A stretch of 64,000 nucleotides of DNA, from NCBI RefSeq assembly GCF_041521385.1, contig NZ_CP168006.1:1126879-1190878 (forward strand), in the 5' to 3' direction. Position numbers and translations under genes: made by a program. The notes beneath the pieces are model-generated. The model was not told the DNA's origin. It did not search any database and worked only from the letters and a program-made list of their open reading frames with translations. This document shows positions 46,812 to 55,847 of this stretch, piece by piece. Source of the DNA: Alcaligenes faecalis. GTDB taxonomy: Bacteria > Pseudomonadota > Gammaproteobacteria > Burkholderiales > Burkholderiaceae_B. Within the stretch, counting starts at the first letter, position 1. The number at the start of each line of letters is the position of its first letter.

Positions 46812-46989
46812 TTCCGCCCTAAACACCCACCCGATTTTCAAGACAGACTCTGACACAAAACAGTGCGCCTAACCGTTTGTCAGAGCAAGCCTGGCCCGAC
46901 TATCATCGTCCTAGCACCTGTGCCCCAGCATTGCCTTGGGGCCCTACCCCGCCCGATTCCTCGTTGATCGCTTTACTGGAGAAGTTGAA

Positions 46990-47589
46990 ATGGCAAAAGT
47001 CCTGGTTCTCTATTACTCCGCCTATGGCCACGTAGAAAAAATGGCTCAAGCAGTGGCCGAAGGAGCACAAAGTGCTGGCGCGGCGGTAGATATCAAGCGT
47101 GTCCCCGAACTGGTCCCGGAAGCGGTGGCCCAGAAAGCGAATTTCAAGCTGGATCAAGCCGCTCCGGTCGCCACCATTGCCGACCTGGAAAATTACGACG
47201 CCATTATCGTGGGCACTGGCACCCGTTTCGGGCGCATCAGCTCGCAAATGGCCAGTTTTCTGGATCAGGCCGGTGGTCTGTGGGCGCGTGGCGCACTCAA
47301 TGGCAAGGTAGGCGGCGCCTTTACGTCTACCGCCACCCAACACGGCGGGCAGGAGCTGACACTGCTGTCCATTATTCATAACCTGATGCACTTTGGCATG
47401 ATCGTGGTGGGCCTGCCCTACAGCTTTGCCGGTCAGACCCTGATTGATGAGGTAACCGGTGGCAGCCCCTACGGCGCCTCCACCATTGCCGGTGGCGACG
47501 GTTCTCGTCAGCCCAGCCAGAACGAACTGGACGGCGCACGCTACCAGGGCCGTCATATCGCTGAAATTGCAATCAAGCTCAAAGGCTGA
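46990..47589 (+). CDS. wrbA: NAD(P)H:quinone oxidoreductase, WrbA type
   Basis: This 199-residue flavodoxin-like protein binds FMN through [15 protein letters not shown] and has [46 protein letters not shown], typical of WrbA. It reduces quinones by two electrons and avoids semiquinone radicals. ATG 46990 is preceded by TGGAGAAG. It sits 14 bases before the hydroquinone reductase gene, so the pair works on quinone detoxification. Confidence 0.94.
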   Translation: MAKVLVLYYSAYGHVEKMAQAVAEGAQSAGAAVDIKRVPELVPEAVAQKANFKLDQAAPVATIADLENYDAIIVGTGTRFGRISSQMASFLDQAGGLWARGALNGKVGGAFTSTATQHGGQELTLLSIIHNLMHFGMIVVGLPYSFAGQTLIDEVTGGSPYGASTIAGGDGSRQPSQNELDGARYQGRHIAEIAIKLKG

Positions 47590-47603
47590 AACGGAGTACA
47601 CAG

Positions 47604-48617
47604 ATGGGCATGATGATAGATGGACAATGGCATAGCAAAGAGCCTGTCAGCAACACCCAGTCCGATACCTTTGAACGTGCCCAGTCTGCCTTCCGGGACT
47701 GGATTACGGCCGATGGTGGCCCCGGCCCGGACGGCCAGGCAGCGCAAGCGGCCCAGGCCAACCGCTATCACCTGTATGTTTCGCTGGCCTGCCCCTGGGC
47801 GCATCGCACCTTGATCATGCGCGAATTAAAAGGGCTGCACAAACTGATTTCCGTCTCGGTGGTGAACCCTATCATGGGCGATCAGGGCTGGACCTTTGAA
47901 CCAGCAGAGGGCGTGGTGCCGGACCCGGTCATGGATGCTCAATTCCTGCATCAGCTCTATGCCAAGGCAGACCCGCAATTTACGGGGCGCGTTACCGTCC
48001 CCGTACTGTGGGACAAGCAGCGCGGCACGATCATCAATAACGAGTCGTCCGAGATCATGCGCATTTTCAATAGCGCCTTTGATACTTTGGGCGCGCGGAG
48101 CCTGGATATGGCACCTGTCGAGCTGCTGGGCGAAATAGACAAGATCAATGCCCATGTGTATGACACCGTCAATAACGGGGTCTACAAAGCAGGTTTTGCC
48201 CGCTCACAAGCCGCCTACGACACAGCGGTTCATGGCTTGTTCGATAGTCTGGACGGACTGGAAGTCCGCCTAAGCCAACAACGCTACCTGGCCGGTACGC
48301 AACTGACCGAAGCCGACTGGCGCCTGTTCACCACCTTGATTCGCTTTGATCCCGTCTATGTTGATCATTTCAAATGCAATCTGCGCCGTCTGATTGACTA
48401 TCCGAACCTGTGGAATTACATGCTGGAGCTGTACCAGATGCCCGGCGTGGCCGACACGCTCAGCCTGAATCACATCAAGATCCACTACTACAGCAGCCAT
48501 CGTCAACTGAACCCAACAGGCATTGTGCCGGCTGGCCCGGTGCTGGATCTGAACGGGCCCCACGGACGAGGTCATTTACCTGTCCAGCCAGGGCCCTTGC
48601 ATATCGGTCTTCAGTAA
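47604..48617 (+). CDS. Glutathionyl-hydroquinone reductase (YqjG/xi-class GST)
   Basis: This 337-residue protein of the xi class of glutathione transferases removes glutathione from glutathionyl-hydroquinones. It has the catalytic cysteine in SLACPWAHRTLIMR, VPVLWDKQRGTIINNESSEIMR for glutathione binding, and RLFTTLIRFDPVYVDHFKCN in the helical domain. CGGAG precedes the ATG. It is cotranscribed with wrbA. Its last seven bases overlap the convergent lldD gene. Confidence 0.93.
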   Translation: MGMMIDGQWHSKEPVSNTQSDTFERAQSAFRDWITADGGPGPDGQAAQAAQANRYHLYVSLACPWAHRTLIMRELKGLHKLISVSVVNPIMGDQGWTFEPAEGVVPDPVMDAQFLHQLYAKADPQFTGRVTVPVLWDKQRGTIINNESSEIMRIFNSAFDTLGARSLDMAPVELLGEIDKINAHVYDTVNNGVYKAGFARSQAAYDTAVHGLFDSLDGLEVRLSQQRYLAGTQLTEADWRLFTTLIRFDPVYVDHFKCNLRRLIDYPNLWNYMLELYQMPGVADTLSLNHIKIHYYSSHRQLNPTGIVPAGPVLDLNGPHGRGHLPVQPGPLHIGLQ

Positions 48618-49780
48618 CCAGGACGATCGAAAATATCAGGATTGAGCAAGATCGAGCGGTCTACCTGATTGATATCGGTACGGCCGCAAAACGCCATGGA
48701 TACATCTAGCTCATTGGCCATCAGTTTCAGCAAACGGGCTACGCCGGCCTGACCTGCTGCACCCAGGGCATACAGGAAAGCACGACCAATCATGGCGCCT
48801 TGGGCACCCAGGGCACGGGCGCGCAACACATCCTGGCCGCTGCGGACCCCCCCATCGACCAGCACTTCAATCTTGTCGCCCACCGCCTTGCTGATCGCAG
48901 GCAGGCAGGAAATTGATGACGGTGCGCCATCCAACTGACGGCCACCGTGATTGGACACGATCAAGGCATCGGCGCCGCTATCGACGGCGTAACGCGCATC
49001 GTCCGCATCCATAATGCCTTTCACAATCAGCTTTCCGCCCCAGGCATTCTTGATCCACTCAATGTCTTTCCAGTTCAAGGTCGGGTCAAATTGCTCTGCC
49101 GTCCACGTGGACAAGGAGCGCAAATCCGACACTCCCTTGGCATGGCCGACAATATTGCCAAAGCTGCGACGGTGTGTGCGCAGCATATTGCGACACCAGT
49201 ACGGCTTGGTCGCCAGATTCAGCAGGTTAGGAATAGTCAGACGCGGAGGCGTGGTCAGGCCATTTTTAATATCTTTGTGACGCTGCCCCAGAACCTGCAA
49301 GTCCAGAGTCAGGACCAGCGCCGAGCAATTAGCTGCTTTAGCACGCGCAATCAAGTTTTCAATAAAGCTGCGATCACGCATCACGTACAACTGAAACCAG
49401 AATGGGGCGCGGGTAGCCTGGGCCACATCTTCCAACGAGCACACGCTCATGGTGGACAGGGTAAAAGGAATGCCAAAATCCCGTGCTGCCAAAGCCGCCA
49501 GCATTTCACCATCGGCGTGCTGCATACCCGTCAGACCCGTAGGCGAAATGGCGACTGGCATGGCCACATCCTGGCCCAGTAACTGGGTTTTCAGACTGCG
49601 GTGGTCAATGTCCACGGCCACGCGCTGTTTGAATTTCAGCTTGTGAAAATCCTGCTCGTTCGCGTGATACGTACCCTGTGTCCAGGAGCCGGAGTCGGCG
49701 TAGTCATAAAACATCTTGGGCACACGGCGTTTAGCCACCAAGCGGAAATCTTCAGTGCAGGTAATTTTCGACAGATCCAT
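48611..49780 (-). CDS. lldD: FMN-dependent L-lactate dehydrogenase (alpha-hydroxy-acid oxidase family)
   Basis: This 389-residue enzyme oxidises L-lactate to pyruvate and passes electrons to quinone. It has the FMN barrel with ISPTGLTGMQHADGE, FQLYVMRDRSF and the active-site histidine and arginine in SNHGGRQLDGAPSSI, then DGGVRSGQDVLRARALGAQGAMIGRAF. ATG 49780 with GGAG upstream is preferred over TTG 49795. Mandelate and glycolate oxidases are close relatives, so the substrate is probable rather than proven. It lies 46 kb from lldP. Confidence 0.88.
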   Translation of the reverse strand: MDLSKITCTEDFRLVAKRRVPKMFYDYADSGSWTQGTYHANEQDFHKLKFKQRVAVDIDHRSLKTQLLGQDVAMPVAISPTGLTGMQHADGEMLAALAARDFGIPFTLSTMSVCSLEDVAQATRAPFWFQLYVMRDRSFIENLIARAKAANCSALVLTLDLQVLGQRHKDIKNGLTTPPRLTIPNLLNLATKPYWCRNMLRTHRRSFGNIVGHAKGVSDLRSLSTWTAEQFDPTLNWKDIEWIKNAWGGKLIVKGIMDADDARYAVDSGADALIVSNHGGRQLDGAPSSISCLPAISKAVGDKIEVLVDGGVRSGQDVLRARALGAQGAMIGRAFLYALGAAGQAGVARLLKLMANELDVSMAFCGRTDINQVDRSILLNPDIFDRPGY

Positions 49781-50012
49781 TACAGTAGGCTCCAAAACAA
49801 TGTCGTAATAATGCGACTTTGTGTCCTGTGGGGCAAGTCATCCGAGGCCAAAGTGCGAAGTTTCTGCCTTCTCTGTTTTACTTCGTATGCGCCATACTGA
49901 GCGTGACCAGGCCCTGGCAGAGCGGCAAACCTTGCCACTGGCGGCCTCCCAGTGTTTTCATACATAAAAAATCCAAAAAAAGACTATTTCGCTAAAAAGC
50001 ACTGAGATATTG

Positions 50013-50041
50013 GTGACAAGTAAAAATAGCCGTGCTATAGT
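50013..50041 (+). promoter_or_regulatory. Promoter of the first tRNA-Arg gene
   Basis: GTGACA (50013-50018), a 17-bp spacer and TATAGT (50036-50041), about 12 bp before the tRNA. The block from TGCTATAGTT to the tRNA is nearly repeated before the second copy. Confidence 0.7.
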
Positions 50042-50053
50042 TCTACTTCTTTA

Positions 50054-50130
50054 GCGGCTGTAGCTCAGTTGGATAGAGTACTTGGCTACGAACCAAGGGG
50101 TCGTGGGTTCGAATCCTGCCAGCCGCGCCA
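50054..50130 (+). tRNA. tRNA-Arg (anticodon ACG), copy 1
   Basis: A 77-base cloverleaf: acceptor arms GCGGCTG and CAGCCGC, D-arm AGCTCAGTTGGATAGAGT, anticodon loop CTACGAA giving ACG, T-arm GTGGG-TTCGAAT-CCTGC, and encoded CCA at the end. Terminated 7 bases later by its own hairpin. Confidence 0.97.
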
Positions 50131-50136
50131 TATTCA

Positions 50137-50172
50137 GCAAAAAAGCCATTTCTTCGGAAATGGCTTTTTTGC
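50137..50172 (+). terminator. Terminator of tRNA-Arg copy 1
   Basis: A perfect 16-bp stem, GCAAAAAAGCCATTTC with GAAATGGCTTTTTTGC, closed by a TTCG tetraloop, with its own T-run in the right arm. The following 200 bases up to the next promoter show no gene. Confidence 0.92.
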
Positions 50173-50385
50173 TTTCTACTCGAGCATCACCCCTGCATCC
50201 GCAATACGATAGGGCACAGACAAGGCACGCTGGCCTCGGTACAATCGCCAATACCAAAAACTAAAAACACTACACAGTGCCGGGTTAAATCCGCCTCCCC
50301 CTGCTCCGCACGCCCCAGCAAAGCCTTATTTCTTGGCATTTTCAAAAAAATTTCATCTTTATTTTAAGAAAAATGCTTTTTTGGC

Positions 50386-50415
50386 TTGTCATGAGAATAA
50401 ATAGTCTGCTATAGT
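50386..50415 (+). promoter_or_regulatory. Promoter of the second tRNA-Arg gene
   Basis: TTGTCA (50386-50391), an 18-bp spacer and TATAGT (50410-50415). The -10 to tRNA segment is nearly the same as for copy 1 while sequence further upstream differs. Confidence 0.65.
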
Positions 50416-50427
50416 TTCACTTCTTTA

Positions 50428-50504
50428 GCGGCTGTAGCTCAGTTGGATAGAGTACTTGGCTACGAACCAAGGGGTCGTGAGTTCGAATCTTGCCAGCCGC
50501 GCCA
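50428..50504 (+). tRNA. tRNA-Arg (anticodon ACG), copy 2
   Basis: The same 77-base tRNA except two bases in the T-stem: GTGAG-TTCGAAT-CTTGC instead of GTGGG-TTCGAAT-CCTGC. The two changes face each other (G-C to A-U), so pairing is kept. It includes CCA. Confidence 0.97.
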
Positions 50505-50590
50505 TATTCCAGTTGGTTCCCTTGTTGAAATCAACGACCAGAGTTAGAACTCGTGGGGTCAAACCCAATGGATAGGACTCTGAAAAGATC

Positions 50591-50621
50591 AGCCCTGATG
50601 ACATTGTCATCAGGGCTTTTT
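50591..50621 (+). terminator. Terminator of tRNA-Arg copy 2
   Basis: AGCCCTGATGACA and TGTCATCAGGGCT form a stem with a minimal loop, followed by TTTTTCTTT. From here to the next gene at 50845 I see no further feature. Confidence 0.9.
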
Positions 50622-50844
50622 CTTTGCCTGCCACTTTCTTCTCCTTTCTACTGCTCACCCACAGGCCAATCAAATCCCTGTCATTGAAAACCGGGCACAA
50701 TAGCCATAACGCCCTCCTGCCCCGATGACATAAATCGCAAAGGGGCACACAGTGTAAAGTAGCGACTTCCGCCAGACAGGACCTCCCTGTTCCTGCTTAC
50801 CCACACAATCTGCGCGGAACTCTTCTTATTCGACAGGATTGACC

Positions 50845-51180
50845 ATGTTTGAGCGCACAAAACTTCTTTTGCCTGTAGCGGCCCTCCTTCTGAGCAGCGC
50901 CAATAGCCATGCTCAGGACAGCAGCCCCGCCATTCAACTGGCCCAAATGGGCGGAGCCATGCATGCTGCCGCCGAAGTGTGTGGTGACTACAACCAGGCC
51001 CAGCTTGATGAAATGAAAAAACAGCAGAAATCCTCCATTCAAAGCATGGGCTTGAATGACGAGGACTTTGAGAAAGCCTTTGAGCAAGGCCTGGGTCGGG
51101 GTCGTCAGGATCTACAGAAAGCCACAGCCGAACAACGCCAGCAAATGTGCGAGCAATTGCGCTCCGGCCCGAAGTTCTGA
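50845..51180 (+). CDS. Small secreted protein of unknown function
   Basis: This 111-residue protein has a Sec signal peptide (FERTKLLLPVAALLLSSANSHAQ, cleavage near residue 24). The mature part is all-helical and Gln/Met-rich with two cysteines (AEVCGDY and QQMCEQL) that probably form a disulfide in the periplasm. I do not recognise the family, although the size and Cys placement recall small periplasmic helical proteins. ATG 50845 is chosen over TTG 50839. A strong terminator follows. Confidence 0.75.
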   Translation: MFERTKLLLPVAALLLSSANSHAQDSSPAIQLAQMGGAMHAAAEVCGDYNQAQLDEMKKQQKSSIQSMGLNDEDFEKAFEQGLGRGRQDLQKATAEQRQQMCEQLRSGPKF

Positions 51181-51197
51181 GTTCGCTCCGCCCAGCA

Positions 51198-51236
51198 AAA
51201 AGGCGCTCTGGTTCGCAAGGAACCAGAGCGCCTTTT
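51198..51236. terminator. Bidirectional terminator between the small secreted protein and pntB
   Basis: A perfect 17-bp stem, AAAAGGCGCTCTGGTTC with GAACCAGAGCGCCTTTT, around a 5-base loop. A and T ends allow use from both sides, between converging genes. Confidence 0.92.
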
Positions 51237-51262
51237 ACTGCCAGCGCCAAAACCCGAAGGGC

Positions 51263-52699
51263 TTACAGCGCCTTGACCATATCTTCGATGGTCTTTTTGG
51301 CATCGCCAAACACCATCATGGTCTTGTCCATATAGAACAGCTCGTTATCCAGACCAGCATAACCGGCTGCCATGGAACGTTTGTTCACGATCACGGTTCG
51401 GGCTTTGTAGGCCTCCAGAATCGGCATGCCCGCAATCGGCGAAGCCGGATCGTTCTTGGCGGCCGGGTTGACCACATCGTTAGCGCCTAGAACCAGCACC
51501 ACATCGGTCTGGGCAAACTCACTATTGATGTCGTCCATTTCAAAGACCTGTTCGTAAGGCATTTCTGCCTCGGCCAGCAAGACGTTCATATGACCAGGCA
51601 TACGACCCGCCACTGGGTGAATAGCGTAGCGCACATTCACGCCCTGGCTGGTCAGCTTGTCCGACAACTCTTTCAAAGCGTGTTGGGCACGAGCCACGGC
51701 CAAACCGTAACCAGGCACAATCACCACGGACTCGGCATTGCTCATCATGAACGCGGCATCGTCAGCACTACCGGACTTCACCGAACGATTGCCCTGATCT
51801 GCCCCACCCGCTGCAGCTTCCGGATTGGCACCAAAACCACCCAGAATCACGTTGAAGAAGGCACGGTTCATGGCCTTGCACATGATGTAGGACAGAATCG
51901 CCCCGGAGGAACCCACCAACGAGCCCGCAATGATCAGCATGGAGTTGTTCAGGGAAAAACCAATCCCGGCTGCCGCCCAGCCCGAATAGCTGTTCAGCAT
52001 GGACACCACCACGGGCATGTCCGCACCGCCAATCGGGATGATCAGCATCACACCCAGCAGAAAGGACAAGGCCAGCAGCACACCAAAGGCCCACCATGCC
52101 TGCGTCATCACAAAGATCGCGCCGCACGCCAAAGCCAGCAAGCCCAGCAGCAGGTTCAGCATGTGCTGACCTTTAAAGGTGACGGGTGCGCCCTGGAACA
52201 ATCGGAACTTGTACTTGCCCGACAGCTTGCCAAACGCGATCACCGAGCCGGAGAAGGTAATGGCACCGACCAGCGCGCCCAAAGCCAGCTCCACACGGTT
52301 ACCCATGGGAAGAGCAAACTCGGCCGAACCAATACCAAAGGCCACCGGCTCCAGCACCACGGCAATCGCAATGGCTACCGCAGCCAGACCGATCATGCTG
52401 TGCATGAAGGCCACCAGTTCCGGCATCTTGGTCATTTCGACACGGCGCGCCATGACGGTGCCCAGCACGCCACCAATCACCAGACCAATCAGCACCCGCA
52501 ACAGGCCCGATAGCTCTTTGCCTGCAGGAGCCAGGCTATAGATCAGCACAGCGGTAGTGGCAATGGCCAAGGCCATCCCCACCATGCCGAACAAATTGCC
52601 ACGACGCGAACTGGCCGGATGCGACAAGCCTTTCAGGGCTTGAATAAAACACACCGAGGCCAGCAAATAGCACAAGGTAACGGTATTCATGGAGATCAT
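51263..52699 (-). CDS. pntB: NAD(P) transhydrogenase beta subunit
   Basis: PntB forms the proton channel and the NADP-binding domain III of the transhydrogenase, which makes NADPH using the proton gradient. The 478-residue protein has about nine membrane helices, then the NADP site VPGYGLAVARAQHALKEL and DVVLVLGANDVVNPAAKNDP. ATG 52699 overlaps the pntAB stop by four bases and has AAGGAAGGG upstream; ATG 52690 would also work. Confidence 0.95.
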   Translation of the reverse strand: MISMNTVTLCYLLASVCFIQALKGLSHPASSRRGNLFGMVGMALAIATTAVLIYSLAPAGKELSGLLRVLIGLVIGGVLGTVMARRVEMTKMPELVAFMHSMIGLAAVAIAIAVVLEPVAFGIGSAEFALPMGNRVELALGALVGAITFSGSVIAFGKLSGKYKFRLFQGAPVTFKGQHMLNLLLGLLALACGAIFVMTQAWWAFGVLLALSFLLGVMLIIPIGGADMPVVVSMLNSYSGWAAAGIGFSLNNSMLIIAGSLVGSSGAILSYIMCKAMNRAFFNVILGGFGANPEAAAGGADQGNRSVKSGSADDAAFMMSNAESVVIVPGYGLAVARAQHALKELSDKLTSQGVNVRYAIHPVAGRMPGHMNVLLAEAEMPYEQVFEMDDINSEFAQTDVVLVLGANDVVNPAAKNDPASPIAGMPILEAYKARTVIVNKRSMAAGYAGLDNELFYMDKTMMVFGDAKKTIEDMVKAL

Positions 52700-53016
52700 G
52701 ACTGCCCTTCCTTGGGCGTATTTTTAGCGCCCTTCTTTTTAAACATTTCCAACATGCGGCGGGTTACCAGGAAACCACCAAACACGTTGACCGAGGCCAG
52801 CGCGGTGGCAATAATGCCCATCGCCTGCGCCCAAGGGCTTTCGGTCAGGGCCGCTGCCAGCATCCCGCCCACAATAATGATGGCCGAGATCGCATTGGTC
52901 ACCGCCATCAAAGGCGTGTGCAAAGCGGGCGTCACTGTCCAGACCACGTGGTACCCCACGTAAATGGCCAGAACAAAGATGATCAGGTTAATGACCAGAG
53001 GAGAAATAATATCCAT
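52696..53016 (-). CDS. pntAB: NAD(P) transhydrogenase alpha-2 subunit (membrane part)
   Basis: This 106-residue protein carries the membrane helices of the alpha chain (MDIISPLVINLIIFVLAIYVGYHVVWTVTPALHTPLMAVTNAISAIIIVG). In this organism the alpha chain is split into two genes, as in Rhodospirillum. ATG 53016 is four bases after the pntAA stop. It ends in a basic tail. Confidence 0.93.
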   Translation of the reverse strand: MDIISPLVINLIIFVLAIYVGYHVVWTVTPALHTPLMAVTNAISAIIIVGGMLAAALTESPWAQAMGIIATALASVNVFGGFLVTRRMLEMFKKKGAKNTPKEGQS

Positions 53017-53020
53017 GGCG

Positions 53021-54139
53021 TCAGGCTCCCTGCTGTGGAAAGAGTCGTTTGCCACCCTGTACCACCCGGCTGGCATTCACAATGTCGTCGTCCGCAGGGA
53101 TATGCAGCTCGTCAGACTGATCCTTGAGCATCAAGCCCAGGAACTGTTGAATATTGCGTGCATACAAGGCTGACGCATCCGCGGCCACCCGGGCCGGGAA
53201 GTTGGTCTCGCCCACCAGGGTCACGCCATGTTTTTCCACAATCTGATCGGCTTCAGTCAACGCGCAATTACCGCCACGTGCTGCAGCCAGGTCAACAATG
53301 ACCGAACCCGCTCGCATGGACTGCACGACTTCCTCGGCAATCAACCGCGGAGCAGGACGCCCCGGAATCAAGGCCGTGGAAATAATGACATCAGCCTGCG
53401 CGCAGCGTGCGGCCACGACCGTTGCCTGCCGTTGTAACCAGGAAGCCGGCATGGGACGGGCATAACCGCCCACTCCTTGCGCGGCCTCACGCTCCTCATC
53501 GGTCTCGTAAGGCACATCAATGAACTTGCCGCCTAACGATTCGATCTGCTCACGCGCGGCAGGACGTACGTCAGAGGCTTCCACTACCGCCCCCAAACGA
53601 CGTGCTGTCGCAATCGCTTGCAAGCCAGCTACACCCGCGCCCAGCACCACGACACGGGCCGCTTTGACGGTGCCCGCCGCGGTCATCATCATGGGAAAGA
53701 ATCGGGGATATAAGGTGGCCGCTTTCAGTACCGCGGCATAACCCGCGATATTGGCCTGCGAGGACAGAACGTCCATGCTTTGCGCCCGCGTGGTACGCGG
53801 GATCAGCTCCAGGGCGAATGCCTGACAACCCGAAGAGGCCAGCCGGTCCAGACCCTGACTCTCGTAAGGATCCAGCATACCGACGACCACATGCTCGGCA
53901 CGTAAACGCGCCGAATCCACATCAGCCGGGCCTACTACCAACAGCACGGTAGCTTGATAGGGATCTCCTATCGTTGCCCCTGCTGCCTGGTAATCGGCAT
54001 CCGAGCTGGCAATACCTTGTCCGGCACCCGCCTCGATAATCACCTCATGGCCCGCCTTGCGGTAGGCCTTGATGGTATCGGGCGTGGCCGCTACCCTCTT
54101 TTCCCCGGTCCCCCGGGGGCTTAGTACACCCAGTCGCAT
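53021..54139 (-). CDS. pntAA: NAD(P) transhydrogenase alpha-1 subunit (NAD-binding part)
   Basis: This 372-residue soluble subunit binds NAD(H) and is related to alanine dehydrogenase. It has GEKRVAATPDTIKAYRKAGHEV, the Rossmann motif VLGAGVAGLQAIATARRLGAVVEASDVRP and SVIVDLAAARGGNCALTE. ATG 54139 has GGAG upstream; TTG 54145 would lie inside that site. It is first in the pntAA-pntAB-pntB operon. Confidence 0.94.
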   Translation of the reverse strand: MRLGVLSPRGTGEKRVAATPDTIKAYRKAGHEVIIEAGAGQGIASSDADYQAAGATIGDPYQATVLLVVGPADVDSARLRAEHVVVGMLDPYESQGLDRLASSGCQAFALELIPRTTRAQSMDVLSSQANIAGYAAVLKAATLYPRFFPMMMTAAGTVKAARVVVLGAGVAGLQAIATARRLGAVVEASDVRPAAREQIESLGGKFIDVPYETDEEREAAQGVGGYARPMPASWLQRQATVVAARCAQADVIISTALIPGRPAPRLIAEEVVQSMRAGSVIVDLAAARGGNCALTEADQIVEKHGVTLVGETNFPARVAADASALYARNIQQFLGLMLKDQSDELHIPADDDIVNASRVVQGGKRLFPQQGA

Positions 54140-54792
54140 CTTCAATCTCCAGTTAATTAACTAACTTCTACGATCTCTGACGACGTGCAGTACCCGGATG
54201 GGTGAGTCTGTCACCAACAGGACATGACCCAACAACCTCTCCGGCCCGGTATGTGTTTGTCCACAGTACCGGAACACCATCTATAAATTCGGATGTGCAT
54301 GAACAGGCCTATTCCAGGCCTGCTTGAACAGGGTAGAAACCCACCCTTTTGTGTCCCTCTCCCACTCCTGCCCCTTGCAGGAAACTGTCATTCTTTTTAA
54401 CTCACTATAAGGGCCTTTATTTGACACAAGAAACCCTAACTCGCACTAGACCGCTTTAGGCGAAAAAGCAAGACACATTACTACCACCTGATTATCGCAA
54501 TAGGAGGCTTGTTCTACCGATTTTTTTTATTTACCTGCCAGGCAACACGGATCAGATCAGCCTGTGCCCTGGACTTAGACGCCTGATAATTAAAACCACA
54601 AGTATTGCTCTGCTGCTAAGATAGCAACTTCTTATAAAACTTGTCATCAAGCTGTAATGCTTACTCAGAATCACGCCACCGCGAGGCTTACCTCGTTAAT
54701 CGCTACTGAGTCGCTTCTTTTAAAAGCCTAGGCAGGCGCTCCCTTGAATCACGGTTCACCTGCACTATTAAGCTCCAGGCTGATCTATCCCC
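54140..54792. other. 653-bp intergenic region with no gene
   Basis: No reading frame with gene-like content is seen on either strand. It must hold the promoters of the divergent pntAA and iron-type ABC genes. I can point to a small dyad CAGGCCT/AGGCCTG (54304-54322), a weak CGAGG/CCTCG hairpin (about 54681-54694) and an AT-rich half from about 54400. I cannot assign a riboswitch or a small RNA. Confidence 0.5.
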
Positions 54793-55842
54793 ATGGCAGA
54801 AATCAACATCGATCGCGTAGTGAAACGCTACGGCAGCAACACCATCATCAATGAACTTAGCCTGCAAATCCGGCATGGCGAGTTCTTTACTTTACTCGGG
54901 CCCAGCGGCTGTGGAAAAACCACCTTGCTGCGTATGATTGCCGGTTTCATCATCCCTGATGAAGGCCGTCTGTTTCTGGACAAAGAAGACATTACCTATC
55001 TGCCCGCACACAAGCGCGAGACCGGCATGGTGTTTCAGGACTACGCACTGTTCCCGGATAAAACCGTGTTTGACAATGTGGCTTACGGCTTGCGCGTCCG
55101 CAAAGTCAGCAGCAGCGACATCAAGAAAAAAGTCGCCTATATTCTGGACCGCGTGGAACTGGGCGGTATGGGCGAACGTTACCCGGCCGAGCTGTCCGGC
55201 GGCCAGCGCCAGCGTGTGGCCCTGGCCCGCTCTTTGGTCATCGAGCCCCGCGTCTTGTTGATGGATGAGCCCTTGTCCAATCTGGATGCCAAGCTGCGTA
55301 TTCAAATGCGTCAGGTCATCCGCGAATTGCAGCAGGAATCCAACATTACGGCTATTTTCGTGACACATGACCAGGAAGAAGCCCTGTCCATGTCGGACCG
55401 TATTGCCTTGCTGCGCCAGGGCCGTATCGACCAGCTCGATACCCCCGAAGCCATGTACTCCACCCCACGCACCGCCTATGCCGCCGACTTTATCGGTGCG
55501 GCCAACCTGATCGACACCCTAAGCGTGCACATGGAAGCTGATCACACCACCGTCAGCATTGCCGGTGGGCACATTATGGTGAACAACCCACCACCTGCCG
55601 GCCAAGTGCTGCTGGCAGTACGCCCTGAAAACATCACCCTGCATACCGAGGCCCAGGCTGCGAGCATTCCGGCCCACGTCGTGGCGCGCCAGTATCTGGG
55701 AACCAAAACGGCCTACAGCCTGAAGCTGAGCGACGGCAAACAAATTATTGCTGACGTTGCTGCCGCCCAGGATCTGCATCTGTCTGCAGGAGCTTCGGTG
55801 AACCTGAGCTTTAGCCCTGAATGTCGTCTGGTCGAGGCCTAA
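54793..55842 (+). CDS. ABC transporter ATP-binding protein, FbpC/PotA-like
   Basis: This 349-residue ATPase has Walker A GPSGCGKTT (near residue 38), the signature LSGGQRQRVALARSL, Walker B VLLMDEPLSNLDAKL and a C-terminal OB-fold regulatory domain. It belongs to the group for ferric iron, polyamines and 2-aminoethylphosphonate. It is the first gene of a three-gene operon; the permease start lies six bases after its stop. The ribosome site is weak. Confidence 0.92.
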   Translation: MAEINIDRVVKRYGSNTIINELSLQIRHGEFFTLLGPSGCGKTTLLRMIAGFIIPDEGRLFLDKEDITYLPAHKRETGMVFQDYALFPDKTVFDNVAYGLRVRKVSSSDIKKKVAYILDRVELGGMGERYPAELSGGQRQRVALARSLVIEPRVLLMDEPLSNLDAKLRIQMRQVIRELQQESNITAIFVTHDQEEALSMSDRIALLRQGRIDQLDTPEAMYSTPRTAYAADFIGAANLIDTLSVHMEADHTTVSIAGGHIMVNNPPPAGQVLLAVRPENITLHTEAQAASIPAHVVARQYLGTKTAYSLKLSDGKQIIADVAAAQDLHLSAGASVNLSFSPECRLVEA

Positions 55843-55847
55843 GACCC

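Noticed and set aside
50051..50257. Short minus-strand frames across both tRNA genes encoding a peptide that ends TTPWFVAKYSIQLSYSR
   Set aside because: This is simply the complement of the tRNA-Arg sequence and a well-known source of false protein predictions.
50054..50504. tRNA pair as an attachment site for an integrated element
   Set aside because: There is no integrase gene, no partial tRNA copy at a distance, and the two tRNAs are complete with their own promoters. It is a local duplication.
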